A stretch of 64,000 nt of DNA from Gemmobacter sp. 24YEA27 (GTDB lineage Bacteria; Pseudomonadota; Alphaproteobacteria; Rhodobacterales; Rhodobacteraceae): NCBI RefSeq assembly GCF_030052995.1, contig NZ_JASJPW010000002.1, forward strand, positions 1-64,000. Reading direction: 5' to 3'. Shown piece after piece: positions 26,256-34,547 of the stretch (position 1 is its first letter; every line of letters begins with the position of its first letter). The position numbers and the translations under genes are program-made. The notes beneath the pieces were generated by a model. It had not been told where the DNA came from. It saw only the letters and a program-made list of their open reading frames with translations, and made no database searches.

Positions 26256-26289
26256 ATATATGAGTGGCATAGCACAGCGATATATGAGT
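26256..26289. promoter_or_regulatory. Direct-repeat operator candidate in the divergent fucose-locus promoter
   Basis: The sequence ATATATGAGT occurs twice (26256-26265 and 26280-26289), 24 bp apart, between the divergent Fe-ADH (start 26139) and GntR gene (start 26365). The first copy lies in a near-palindrome ACTAATATATGAGT. The GntR/FCD protein encoded next to it is the obvious candidate ligand. The whole 26140-26364 gap is AT-rich compared with its surroundings. Confidence 0.45.
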
Positions 26290-26364
26290 TTGTCAAGAAG
26301 CTAAGAATTGCTGTTGCATTTTCTTTTTTTAAGGGCGTATTCGTAAGGGGAGTGGGAGGAAAGT

Positions 26365-27042
26365 ATGCAGAATCGCACGCCGCAAAAGGCCGAACAAGTA
26401 TATGAGTTGCTGCGCAGATCAATCATCCTGCTGGAGATCGAGCCGGGCGCGGCGCTTGTCGAAAAGGATATTTGCGCCGAACTTTCGATCTCGCGGACCC
26501 CGGTGCGCGAGGCGGTGCTTCGCCTTGCCGAGGAAGGTCTGGTGAATGTGATTCCCCATTCCGGCACTTATGTCAGCCGCATCTCGCTGCCGGTCGCCGA
26601 AGAGGGGTTCGTGATCCGCCGCGCGCTGGAAATCGAAAGCGTCCGCCGAGCCGCGACCCATTACACCGAAGAAGGCGGCGTGCTGCTGAATGCCACCATT
26701 GCGCGGATGCGGGATCTGGTCAGCAATGGCCGGCTTGAGCTCTATCTTGATGAGGATGATGCCTTCCATGCCGGCATCGCCCGCATGAGCGGCATGCCCC
26801 GGATCTGGAAATTCATCACTATGGCCAAGGTCCATCTCGACCGGATGCGCCAGCTTTCTGCTCCGGTGCCGGGCCATCTCGGCGCCGTGACCGAACAACA
26901 TGCCGCCATCGTCGCCGCTATCGCTGCGGGCAAGCCCGACCAGGCCGAGCTCGCGATGCGGATCCATCTCGAGGCCTCATTCGATGTGATGATCCGCCTC
27001 TACCAGGACCGGGCGAACATGTTTCAGCCCGCAGAAGACTGA
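26365..27042 (+). CDS. GntR-family transcriptional regulator (FCD)
   Basis: This 225-aa regulator has an N-terminal winged helix with AELSISRTPVREAVLRLAEE (residues about 34-53), an FCD helical domain (RRALEIESVRRAATHYTEEG) and metal- or ligand-type His residues (DDAFHAGIARMSG; MRIHLEAS). The start follows GGGAGGAAAGT. It is divergent from the Fe-ADH/ABC operon and leads the dehydratase operon, so it probably represses both until a sugar acid is present. Confidence 0.9.
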   Translation: MQNRTPQKAEQVYELLRRSIILLEIEPGAALVEKDICAELSISRTPVREAVLRLAEEGLVNVIPHSGTYVSRISLPVAEEGFVIRRALEIESVRRAATHYTEEGGVLLNATIARMRDLVSNGRLELYLDEDDAFHAGIARMSGMPRIWKFITMAKVHLDRMRQLSAPVPGHLGAVTEQHAAIVAAIAAGKPDQAELAMRIHLEASFDVMIRLYQDRANMFQPAED

Positions 27043-27059
27043 GCCAGGAAAGACCCGAA

Positions 27060-28601
27060 ATGCCTGACGCCAGAAACTTTGTTTCACCACTGATCAGACT
27101 GAATTCAGCGGATAATGTCGCTGTTGCTCGTGAGACCATCGACCCGGCAGAGCTGCCCGAGGTCGAGGGGATCCGCCCTCTGACCCGTATCCCGCGCGGC
27201 CATAAAATGGCGCTGAGGCCGATTGCGCGCGGCGCGGCGGTGACGAAATACGGCCAGACCATCGGTTTCGCGACCGATGACATCCATGCCGGCTCGCATG
27301 TCCATGTGCAGAACCTCGCCGTAGGCGAGTTCACCCGCGAATATGCTATCGGCGTTGACGCCGTGGACCCGGTCATGGTGCCGACGGCAGATCGCGCCAC
27401 ATTCATGGGTTATCTGCGCCCCGACGGCCGGATCGGCACGCGCAATTATATTGCGGTGATTTCCTCGGTGAACTGCTCGGCCACCGTTTCAAAAGCGGTC
27501 GCTGCGCATTTCTCGACCCCCGGTGTGATGGAGCGTTGGCCGGGGGTCGATGGGGTAATCGCGCTGACCCATGGTGGCGGCTGCGCCTTCAACACGAAGG
27601 CCGAGGGTTATACCTACCTCGCCCGCACAATCGCGGGTTACGCGACACATCCGAATATCGGCGGCGTGCTGATGATCGGTCTGGGCTGTGAGACCAACCA
27701 GATCCCGGCGCTTTTGGAGCGCGAGGGGCTGGCGGAATCCGACCGGCTGCGCACGATGACGATCCAGGCGGTCGGTGGCACCCGGGCGACGGTTGCGGCG
27801 GGGATCCGGGCGATTGAGGAGATGATGCCGATCACCGGCGCGGCAAAGCGCAGCCCGCAACCTGCATCTGGCCTGATGCTGGCGCTGGAATGCGGCGGCT
27901 CGGATGGCTATTCTGGCATCTCGGCCAATCCGGGCCTGGGCTGTGCCGCCGATCTGCTGGTGCAACACGGCGGCACCGTGATCCTTTCGGAAACGCCCGA
28001 GATTTACGGCGCCGAACATTTGCTGACGCGGCGTGCCTCGCGACCCGAGGTGGCACAAAAGCTGCTCGAACGCATCGAGTGGTGGCGCGATTACACCGAG
28101 CGCAACAACGCCGAGATGGACAACAACCCGAGCTACGGCAACAAGGCGGGCGGGCTGACGACCATCCTGGAAAAATCCCTCGGCGCGGTGGCCAAGGGCG
28201 GTGTCTCGCCTCTGAACGCGGTCTATGAATATGCGGAAAAGGTCACGGAACACGGACTCGTCTTCATGGACACGCCCGGCTACGACCCGATTGCGGTGAC
28301 TGGCCAGATCGCCGGCGGCGCCACTCTGGTGGCCTTCACCACCGGGCGCGGCTCGGTCTCGGGGTTCAAACCCTCGCCGACGCTGAAGCTCGCCAGCAAT
28401 TCGCAGATGTATCGCCATATGTCCGAAGACATGGACATGGATTGCGGCACCGTGGTCACCGGCGAGGAAGATATCGAGACCCTGGGCCGGCGGCTCTTTC
28501 AGCTTCTGATCGACACCGCCTCCGGCCAGCTCACCCGCAGTGAAGAGCTGGGCTACGGGGATAATGAATTCGTGCCGTGGCAGGTCGGCGCGGTGATGTG
28601 A
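27060..28601 (+). CDS. UxaA-family sugar-acid dehydratase (altronate/galactarate dehydratase type)
   Basis: This 513-aa protein joins an N-terminal SAF-like domain (residues about 10-100, including ARGAAVTKYGQTIGFATDDI with its conserved Lys-Tyr) to the C-terminal UxaA body (RIGTRNYIAVISSVNCSATV; THGGGCAFNTKAEGYTYLAR; IGLGCETNQIP; ECGGSDGYSGISANP). The Cys residues in GLGCETNQ, THGGGC and ECGGSD fit an iron-binding site. The family dehydrates aldonic or aldaric acids to 2-keto-3-deoxy acids. No enolase-type fuconate dehydratase is seen nearby, so this enzyme may do that step. It lies 17 nt after the GntR gene. Confidence 0.88.
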   Translation: MPDARNFVSPLIRLNSADNVAVARETIDPAELPEVEGIRPLTRIPRGHKMALRPIARGAAVTKYGQTIGFATDDIHAGSHVHVQNLAVGEFTREYAIGVDAVDPVMVPTADRATFMGYLRPDGRIGTRNYIAVISSVNCSATVSKAVAAHFSTPGVMERWPGVDGVIALTHGGGCAFNTKAEGYTYLARTIAGYATHPNIGGVLMIGLGCETNQIPALLEREGLAESDRLRTMTIQAVGGTRATVAAGIRAIEEMMPITGAAKRSPQPASGLMLALECGGSDGYSGISANPGLGCAADLLVQHGGTVILSETPEIYGAEHLLTRRASRPEVAQKLLERIEWWRDYTERNNAEMDNNPSYGNKAGGLTTILEKSLGAVAKGGVSPLNAVYEYAEKVTEHGLVFMDTPGYDPIAVTGQIAGGATLVAFTTGRGSVSGFKPSPTLKLASNSQMYRHMSEDMDMDCGTVVTGEEDIETLGRRLFQLLIDTASGQLTRSEELGYGDNEFVPWQVGAVM

Positions 28602-28657
28602 CAGCCAGACGGCACCGCCAGGATGCGTGCCGGTCCAGCTTTCGGAGGAGAACGGAT

Positions 28658-30195
28658 ATGAACACGGTCGCGAAGCATTATGATGTTGTGATCGTCGGCG
28701 CAGGTGTGGGGGCGGCGCGATGGCGAACCGTCTGGCCGCCACCGGCGCGAAAGTTTTGATGATTGAGCGCGGCAATTACCTGCCGCGCGAGGCTGATAAC
28801 TGGTCGGTGAAGGCGGTCTTCCATGACCGCAAATATACCGCCAAAGAGACCTGGCGCGACAAGGACGGCAAGCCCTTCCACCCCTCGACCTTCTACTATG
28901 TCGGCGGCAATTCGAAATTCTTCGGTGCGGCCACCGTGCGTTTCCGCACGGAGGATTTCGAGGATCTGGAGCATGAGGACGGCGTCGCCCCGGCCTGGCC
29001 CTGGACATATTCCGAATTCGCGCCCTATTACGACGAGGCCGAGCGACTGATGGGCACGCATGGCACCGCCGGCGCCGATCCGATTGAGCCGCCGCGCTCC
29101 GGCCCCTTCCCCTACCCGACCATCGGCCATGAGCCGGAGATGGAGGCGATTGCCGATAAGCTGCGCAGCAAGGGGCTGCGTCCTTTCCCGCTTCCCATCG
29201 CGATTGACCGCCACAAAGGCGGCGCCTGTGTGCGCTGCGCCACCTGTGACGGCTTCGCCTGCAAGCTCGGCGCGAAAAACGATGCCGAGGTGCGGCTGGT
29301 GCGCCCGGCTTTGGCAACCGGTCAGGTTGATCTGGTGCTGGATACCAAAGTCCTGCGCCTGATCACCGATGCCACCGGCAAGCGCGTGACCGGGGTCGAG
29401 ATTGAACGGGGCGGCGAGACGAAGGTGATCGAGGGCGATCTGTTCATTTCCTCGGCCGGTGCGATCAATTCCTCGGTGCTGCTGCTGCGCTCAAAGAATG
29501 AGAAACATCCGGGCGGGATCGGGAATAACACATCGGACCTCTTGGGCCGCAACTATATGGCCCATAACAACACTGCAATGATGGCGATCCATCCCTTCCG
29601 GAAGAACAAGGTCACCTTCCAGAAGTCGATGGCGATCAATGACTTTTACCTTGCGAACCATCACCGGCCCTACCCCTTGGGCAACATCCAGGGGCTCGGC
29701 AAGCTCCAGGGCGGAATGCTGACGGCGAATGTGAAATTCATTCCCGAATGGGCGATGGATCTCTTTGCCACCCGCTCGGTCGACTGGTGGATCATGTCGG
29801 AAGACCTGCCGCATCGCGACAACCGGGTCACGCTCGACAATGATGGCACGGTCAGGATCAGCTACACGCCGAACAATGAGAAGGCGCATAATGAGCTGGT
29901 CAAGGTCTGGGCAAAGACCATGCGCTCCATCGGCTATCCGCTGATCATCACGCAGCGCATGGATATCACCGTCTCGATGCACCAATGCGGCACGGCTGTG
30001 TTCGGGCGCGACCCCGCGACCTCGGTGCTCGATCCCTGGTGCAAGGTCTGGGATGTCGACAATCTTTATGTCGTCGACGCCTCGTTCCTGCCCTCATCCA
30101 CCGGCTTCAACCCCTCGCTGACCATTGTGGCGCAAGGGGTGCGGGTTGCCGAACATCTTGCCCGCGACGTGCTGAAAACCAGCGCCGCCGCCTGA
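28658..30195 (+). pseudogene. GMC-family oxidoreductase, single-base frameshift
   Basis: The ATG at 28658 (after GGAGGAGAACGGAT) starts NTVAKHYDVVIVGAGVG. One G is missing in the run at 28708-28712, and the frame continues AMANRLAATGAKVLMIERGN. The FAD-binding fold and the family C-terminus are whole (CGTAVFGRDPATSVLDPWCK; YVVDASFLPSSTGFNPSLTI). A Cys-rich patch CVRCATCDGFACK lies in the middle. The rebuilt length is about 512 aa. Such enzymes oxidise sugar or polyol hydroxyls. It stands between the dehydratase and SDR genes. The G-run indel suggests a sequencing error. Confidence 0.82.
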
Positions 30196-30219
30196 CATAC
30201 CGATTTCGGGGAGGAAATC

Positions 30220-31008
30220 ATGTCCGCAAAACCGAAGGATATCTTCGATCTCACCGGCCGCGTGGCCATCGTCACCGGCGCCTCGCGCGGAATTGGCGAG
30301 GCGCTGGCCTACGGCCTCGCCGGGCGTGGAGCAAACGTGGTGGTGAACTACAATTCCGCGCCGGAGCGTGCCGCGAAAGTGGTCGCGAATATCGAGGCAA
30401 TGGGCGCGAAGGCCATCGCGATCCAGGCCGATATATCGGACGAAGACGCCGCCGGCCGCCTGGTAGCCGAGACCGTTCAGGCCTTTGGCAAGCTCGATAT
30501 CCTGATCAACAATGCCGGCATCGTGTTGCCGGCTGCGGCGGAAGCCTGCTCCATCACCGACTGGCGCCGTACGATGGCGGTGAACCTGGATGGCGTCTTC
30601 CTTGTGTCCCGCGCGGCGGGGCGGCAGATGATCGAACAAAAATCGGGCGCAATCATCTCGGTCGGCTCGATGTCGGGGCGGATCGTCAACTGGCCCTTCC
30701 GCCACGCCGCCTATAACGTCTCGAAAGCCGGTGTGCATATGCTCACCAAGGCGCTGGCGACCGAATGGGCCGAGCACGGGATCCGCGTCAACGCCATCGC
30801 GCCGGGCTATATCCGCACCGAACTGACCGATGAGGTCTTGCGCGAACATCCCGATGTGGTGCGCGATCACTGGGCCAAAGGCGCGGTGCAGGACCGCATA
30901 GGCTCGGTCGATGAGCTGGTCGGCGCGGTGGTCTACCTCGCTTCTGACGCGGCCAGCTTCACCACCGGCGAGATCATCACCATCGATGGCGGCCTGACGC
31001 TGCGCTGA
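30220..31008 (+). CDS. Short-chain dehydrogenase/reductase
   Basis: This 262-aa classical SDR has TGASRGIGEALAYGL, NNAG, catalytic Ser in SVGSMSG and Tyr-Lys in YNVSK, ending in ITIDGGLTLR. The Asn-Tyr after beta-2 (VVNYNS) allows NADP. It lies 24 nt after the GMC gene and 10 nt before a Gld-like gene. The same SDR-Gld pairing recurs at 55926-57766. It is likely a polyol or 2-keto-3-deoxy sugar acid dehydrogenase. The substrate is not resolved. Confidence 0.88.
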   Translation: MSAKPKDIFDLTGRVAIVTGASRGIGEALAYGLAGRGANVVVNYNSAPERAAKVVANIEAMGAKAIAIQADISDEDAAGRLVAETVQAFGKLDILINNAGIVLPAAAEACSITDWRRTMAVNLDGVFLVSRAAGRQMIEQKSGAIISVGSMSGRIVNWPFRHAAYNVSKAGVHMLTKALATEWAEHGIRVNAIAPGYIRTELTDEVLREHPDVVRDHWAKGAVQDRIGSVDELVGAVVYLASDAASFTTGEIITIDGGLTLR

Positions 31009-31018
31009 GGAGAGAGAC

Positions 31019-32128
31019 ATGGTTCAACGTGGTTTTGGCGGCCCGCTCCGCTATGTGCAGGGGCCGGGCGTGCTGGCCGATCTGGGGCAATATGCGGTGG
31101 GGCTGGGCGCAAAGGCGCTGCTCCTGGTCGATGCCTTTGTCGAGAAAACATATGGTGAAGCGCTGCGCGCCTCTCTGAAATCGGCAGGTGTCGAGACGGT
31201 TTCAACCGTGTTCGGCGGCGAGTCGACCGAAGCGGAGGTGGCGCGCGTCGCCACGCTGGCCAAAGGCGCCGCCGTGGTGATCGGGGTCGGAGGCGGCAAG
31301 ACGCTCGACACTAGCAAGATCGCGGCGCGCGATGCCGGCGCGCGGATCATCACCGTCCCGACCATCGCCTCGACCGACAGCCCGACCAGCTCCATCGGCG
31401 TAATCTATACCGAGGATGGCGTCTATGTCCGGGTCGAGCGCTGCTATCGCAACCCCGATGTGGTGCTGGTCGACAGCGACGTGATCCTGCGCGCGCCGGC
31501 GCGTTTCCTGGCCGCCGGCATGGGCGACGCGCTTTCGACATGGTATGAGGCGCGCTCGAATTTCGAAAGCCGTTCGAACAATTACATCGCGGACGGCTAT
31601 GCGGTGACCGTCGCCGGCGCTCAGATCGCCCGCGCCTGCCATGAAACCCTGATGCGCGACGGGCTGAACGCCTGGGAGGCCGCGAAAGCCGGATGCCTGA
31701 CCGACGCGGTCGAGAATATCATCGAAGCGAATACGCTGCTCTCGGGCCTCGGGTTCGAGAATTGTGGCGTCTCGGGCGCGCATGGCATCCATGATGCGCT
31801 GACGATCATGGAACCGACGCATCACTTCTTCCACGGCGAAAAGGTGGCCTTCGGGATCATCTGCCTCCTCGTGCTGGAAAACCGCGACCGAGCCGAAGTC
31901 GAAGAGGCCGTGCGCTTCTGTAACGCCATCGGCCTGCCGGTGCGGCTGGCCGATCTTGATCTCGCCGATGTCTCGGATGCCGACTTACTGCGCGTTGGAG
32001 AAGAGGCTATGAAGCCGACTAATGTGATCCACTCAGTCCACCGTCATTTGACGGCGCGCAGCATCGCCCATGCTATTCGCACCGCGGATGTTATCGCGAC
32101 CAGCCTGACCGGGCCGAAGCACGCCTGA
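31019..32128 (+). CDS. Glycerol-dehydrogenase-like metal-dependent dehydrogenase (GldA family)
   Basis: This 369-aa protein has VVIGVGGGKTLDTSKIAARD (NAD site) and VPTIASTDSPTSS. The metal ligands are in GMGDALSTWYEARSN (Asp), SGAHGIHDALT (His) and FFHGEKVAFG (His). It oxidises a vicinal diol to a ketone with NAD. It is clearly paralogous to the protein at 56684-57766. It follows the SDR in the same operon and is followed by a truncated ABC ATPase gene. Confidence 0.9.
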   Translation: MVQRGFGGPLRYVQGPGVLADLGQYAVGLGAKALLLVDAFVEKTYGEALRASLKSAGVETVSTVFGGESTEAEVARVATLAKGAAVVIGVGGGKTLDTSKIAARDAGARIITVPTIASTDSPTSSIGVIYTEDGVYVRVERCYRNPDVVLVDSDVILRAPARFLAAGMGDALSTWYEARSNFESRSNNYIADGYAVTVAGAQIARACHETLMRDGLNAWEAAKAGCLTDAVENIIEANTLLSGLGFENCGVSGAHGIHDALTIMEPTHHFFHGEKVAFGIICLLVLENRDRAEVEEAVRFCNAIGLPVRLADLDLADVSDADLLRVGEEAMKPTNVIHSVHRHLTARSIAHAIRTADVIATSLTGPKHA

Positions 32129-32164
32129 TATCCCCCCCCGAAAAGACGGGGCAGGGAGGAAGAC

Positions 32165-32323
32165 ATGACTGGAATCCATCCGGCTCCGCCGCCAAACTTG
32201 GGCGGCGATGAATAGAGCTGCGCACTTAGGTGCGGAGACGCGCCAGAACTTTGGCCCAATTCGGGCTCTGAAATCACTCGATCTCGACCCGCGCTCCGCC
32301 GAAGTTCACGCGCTGATGGGCAA
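32165..32323 (+). pseudogene. ABC transporter ATPase, N-terminal remnant
   Basis: After an ATG at 32165 (with GGGAGGAAGAC before it) and frame damage, the sequence reads RQNFGPIRALKSLDLDPRSA and EVHALMG, the start of an RbsA-type sugar ABC ATPase just before Walker A. It ends abruptly at an IS66 terminus (32324). The rest of the gene, and perhaps a permease and SBP, has been lost. Confidence 0.65.
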
Positions 32324-32355
32324 GCCGCATAAATCTGGCCTACGCCGGATGGTTA
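32324..32355. mobile_element. IS66 end scar
   Basis: AAGCCGCATAAATCTGGCCT followed by ACGCCGGATGGTTAC is nearly the reverse complement of the left end of the complete IS66 at 34524. The outer end faces right. The IS body that should lie to its left is absent, so a deletion has joined this end directly to the truncated ABC ATPase gene. Confidence 0.75.
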
Positions 32356-32596
32356 CCAGCATAGCTGACAGAGTGCGTGGACGTGGCGCCGGCGTGACGA
32401 ACTTGTCCCATAGGGCATTCTTCCATTCCAAAGAAAGGATCGTACCAGCAAACCTTGGGATCAAACACTTTATGTGTCCCGGGTCCGCTACATTAGCCTC
32501 ATCGCGGCTCCCGGCCAAGAGCTGCGATGGGTTGAGATACAGCGCAGAACGCCTTGTGGTCTGACCAGGATCGTGAGCCGGGCTGAGCCCGCCTCT

Positions 32597-32646
32597 CTTC
32601 ACCGTCTCGAACAGTTGACGGAGGCCCGTTTTGCGGGACCGTGAAG
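32597..32646 (+). ncRNA. Structured leader upstream of IS110 gene, bridge-RNA candidate
   Basis: An outer stem CTTCAC (32597) / GTGAAG (32641) encloses CCGTC / GACGG (10-nt loop) and CCCG / CGGG (5-nt loop), 20 nt before the transposase ATG. IS110-group elements encode a bridge RNA in the noncoding end next to the transposase start (established for IS621). This structure is in the right place. No target or donor pairing could be tested because the right end is lost. Confidence 0.3.
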
Positions 32647-32666
32647 CATAAGGAAGAGAGAGTGAT

Positions 32667-33227
32667 ATGATACCAGTAGCGGCCGTGATCGGCATAGATG
32701 TTTCCCGCAATTGGCTCGAAGGCTTTTGTGCGTCGAGCGGGCGATGGCTCCGCCTGCCCAACACCGCAGCCGGCCATGCGCAACTTCTCACGCAGCTCCA
32801 GGATTGTCCCAACCAGTGCGGGTCGGATTTGAGGCAACAGGCGGTCAGGGATGGGTGCTCTGGTCCACGTTTGTCGCGACCGGGGCGGAGGCTCTGCAGC
32901 TACCACCGGCACAGATCAAGGCCTTTGCCCTTTCGCGGGCACACGGGCAAAGACCGACAGGAACGATGCCGAGCTCATCGCGCGGTTCATGCTGTTCAGG
33001 CCTGAAGCCGGGCGAAAACTGCCGGGAGAGAACCTGCGTATTCTCAATGCATTAACAACACGCAGGGCAGAGGTGGTAGAGATGCGCAGACGGCTTACTG
33101 CGCAGATCGCGGCGCGCAGGAAACAACAAGTCCCCGCCGATCTCGAGGCTATGGATGCCAACTTCCTGGCAATGCTGGACGCTCAGGTCGGTGACCTTGA
33201 GCACCGGATCAAAGGTGCCATCGGGCA
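32667..33227 (+). pseudogene. IS110-family transposase, frameshifted and 3' truncated
   Basis: From the ATG at 32667: VIGIDVSRNWLEGFCASSGR (first Asp of the RuvC-like DEDD site), a disrupted stretch with frame changes (32800-32960), then RAKTDRNDAELIARFMLFRP and TRRAEVVEMRRRLTAQIAAR, reaching DAQVGDLEHRIKGAI, where the IS5 end begins. The usual Asp in TDRIDAELIA is retained. The C-terminal domain with the catalytic Ser is absent, so the protein is dead. Confidence 0.8.
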
Positions 33228-34278
33228 GGGCTTTGTTGCGCTATTCGTTATGAAGTCGGATTTGCCCCTTTCCCAGACATCTTCAGCGCCTGCGAACGGT
33301 CTCGGGCGTGCCGAGTGATGTGAAGCGGCTCATGAATGCGATGCGGATCTGAACCTCTGCATCCTGCCTGTCGAAGTCTCTGGCCATGATGCGCTCGCCG
33401 AGGAGTTTAATGGATCTCATCCTGGCTTCCACGCGGCTTCGTCGGTGACATTCTGACCATTTCTTCCAGTTGGCCATGCCGAACCGTCTGCAGGCCCGTA
33501 GCGCCTCATTTTGCGCCTGCAGGCCCGGATCCATGCCCTTCCATGCCTGGGCATTCCGTCGTGGGGGGATGAGGGCATCGGCCCTTCGATCCGCGATGGC
33601 GGTGTGACAGCCTTTGGTGTCATAGATGCCGTCGGCGGTGACACTGCCGATCCGCTCCTGCGCCGGGAATTGCTCCAGCAGATCGGGCAGAACAGACGCA
33701 TCGCCGATGCGGTTTCCGGTCATCTCGACCGCCCGCACTTCCAGCGTTTCAGCGTCGATAGCTATGTGGATCTTGCGCCATCGCCTGCGGCGAATGGCTC
33801 CATACTTGCTGACCTGCCACTCACCTTCGCCAGAGCACCTGATCCCGGTGCTGTCCACCAACAGATGCAGCGGCCCGGGCGCCGCATGATACGGGATCTG
33901 CACATTCAGCTGCTTCTGCCTGCGGCAGAGCGTGGTGTAGTGTGACACGGGCCAGTCGAGACCAGACAGGGCCAGCAGGCTCTCCACAAACCCTGTCGCC
34001 TGCCGCAGCGGCAGTCCGAAAAGCACCTTGACTGAAAGTCAGAATTGGATGGCCGCTGCCGGGAGCCTCTCAGGATGACCTGGCTTGCCATTCGGGGCGC
34101 GAACCAGGCCCGCTCAGGGTCAATCACACCATCAGAGAGCCGCGGCGCTTCAGGGCTCGACTATAGCCAGACCAGTTCGTCGTGCGGAAAACAGGGATCG
34201 GCTTGCTCATAGGGTCAACGTAACCCGCTGACTCAGAAACATGAATCCGGGAAACCGCAGGATAGTGCAACAAAGCCC
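33228..34278 (-). mobile_element. IS5-family insertion sequence, copy 1
   Basis: The ends are GGGCTTTGTTGCGCTATTC at 33228 and its near complement GATAGTGCAACAAAGCCC ending at 34278. The element is 1051 bp and carries one minus-strand transposase gene. It has cut the IS110 gene on its left and abuts a second, partial IS5 copy on its right. No clear target duplication was found. Confidence 0.85.
33283..34210 (-). pseudogene. IS5-family transposase, N-terminal frameshifts
   Basis: From an ATG at 34210 the start SKPIPVFRTTNWSGYSRALK and RRGSLMV is followed by frame changes (34020-34140). The frame is then open from 34026 to 33283 through the DDE core: LLVDSTGIRCSGEGEWQVSK (first Asp), SVTADGIYDTKGCHTAI (second Asp) and the Glu in RRSRVEARMRSIKLLGERIM. 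It is a typical IS903-like IS5 transposase. The open 247-aa part lacks only the N-terminal segment. Confidence 0.8.
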
Positions 34279-34515
34279 AATGGCGTTAAAGCGCCTCATC
34301 ATACCTCCTCGACGAAACGCCAGAGCTAGGAAGGGCCACGATCCGGGCCTGCGATCGCGCAGCGAGGCCCTGAGTGCTTGCATACGCTACGGTCGGGCCA
34401 ACTGGAAGAAATGGTCCGGGTCTCACTGACGAAGTCGGGTCGAGGCCTGGATGCGATGCGTTAAACTTCCAGGCGAGTGCATCCTGGCCAGAGGCTTCGA
34501 CAGGCAGGATGCCAA
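34279..34515 (+). mobile_element. IS5-family fragment, copy 2, left part
   Basis: On the plus strand IPPRRNARARKGHDPGLRSR, then RYGRANWKKWSGSH, a stop, and RSRVEAWMRC with ARGFDRQDAKV. These match the C-terminal third of the IS5 transposase of copy 1. The reading is interrupted by the IS66 at 34524 and resumes at 37068. The 5' two thirds are missing. Confidence 0.8.
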
Positions 34516-34523
34516 GGTCCAGA
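34516..34523. repeat. IS66 target-site duplication, left copy
   Basis: GGTCCAGA, repeated exactly at 37060-37067. An 8-bp duplication is the standard size for IS66-family insertion. Confidence 0.92.
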
Positions 34524-34547
34524 GTAACCATCCGGCGTAGGCCGCAG

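Larger units (their letters stand above)
32356..33227 (+). mobile_element. IS110-family element, truncated by IS5
   Basis: The segment contains a long noncoding leader (32356-32666) followed by an IS110-type transposase reading that stops where the IS5-like left end begins at 33228. The left boundary is uncertain. No terminal inverted repeats are expected for this family. The 3' half of the transposase and the right end are missing. Confidence 0.65.
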
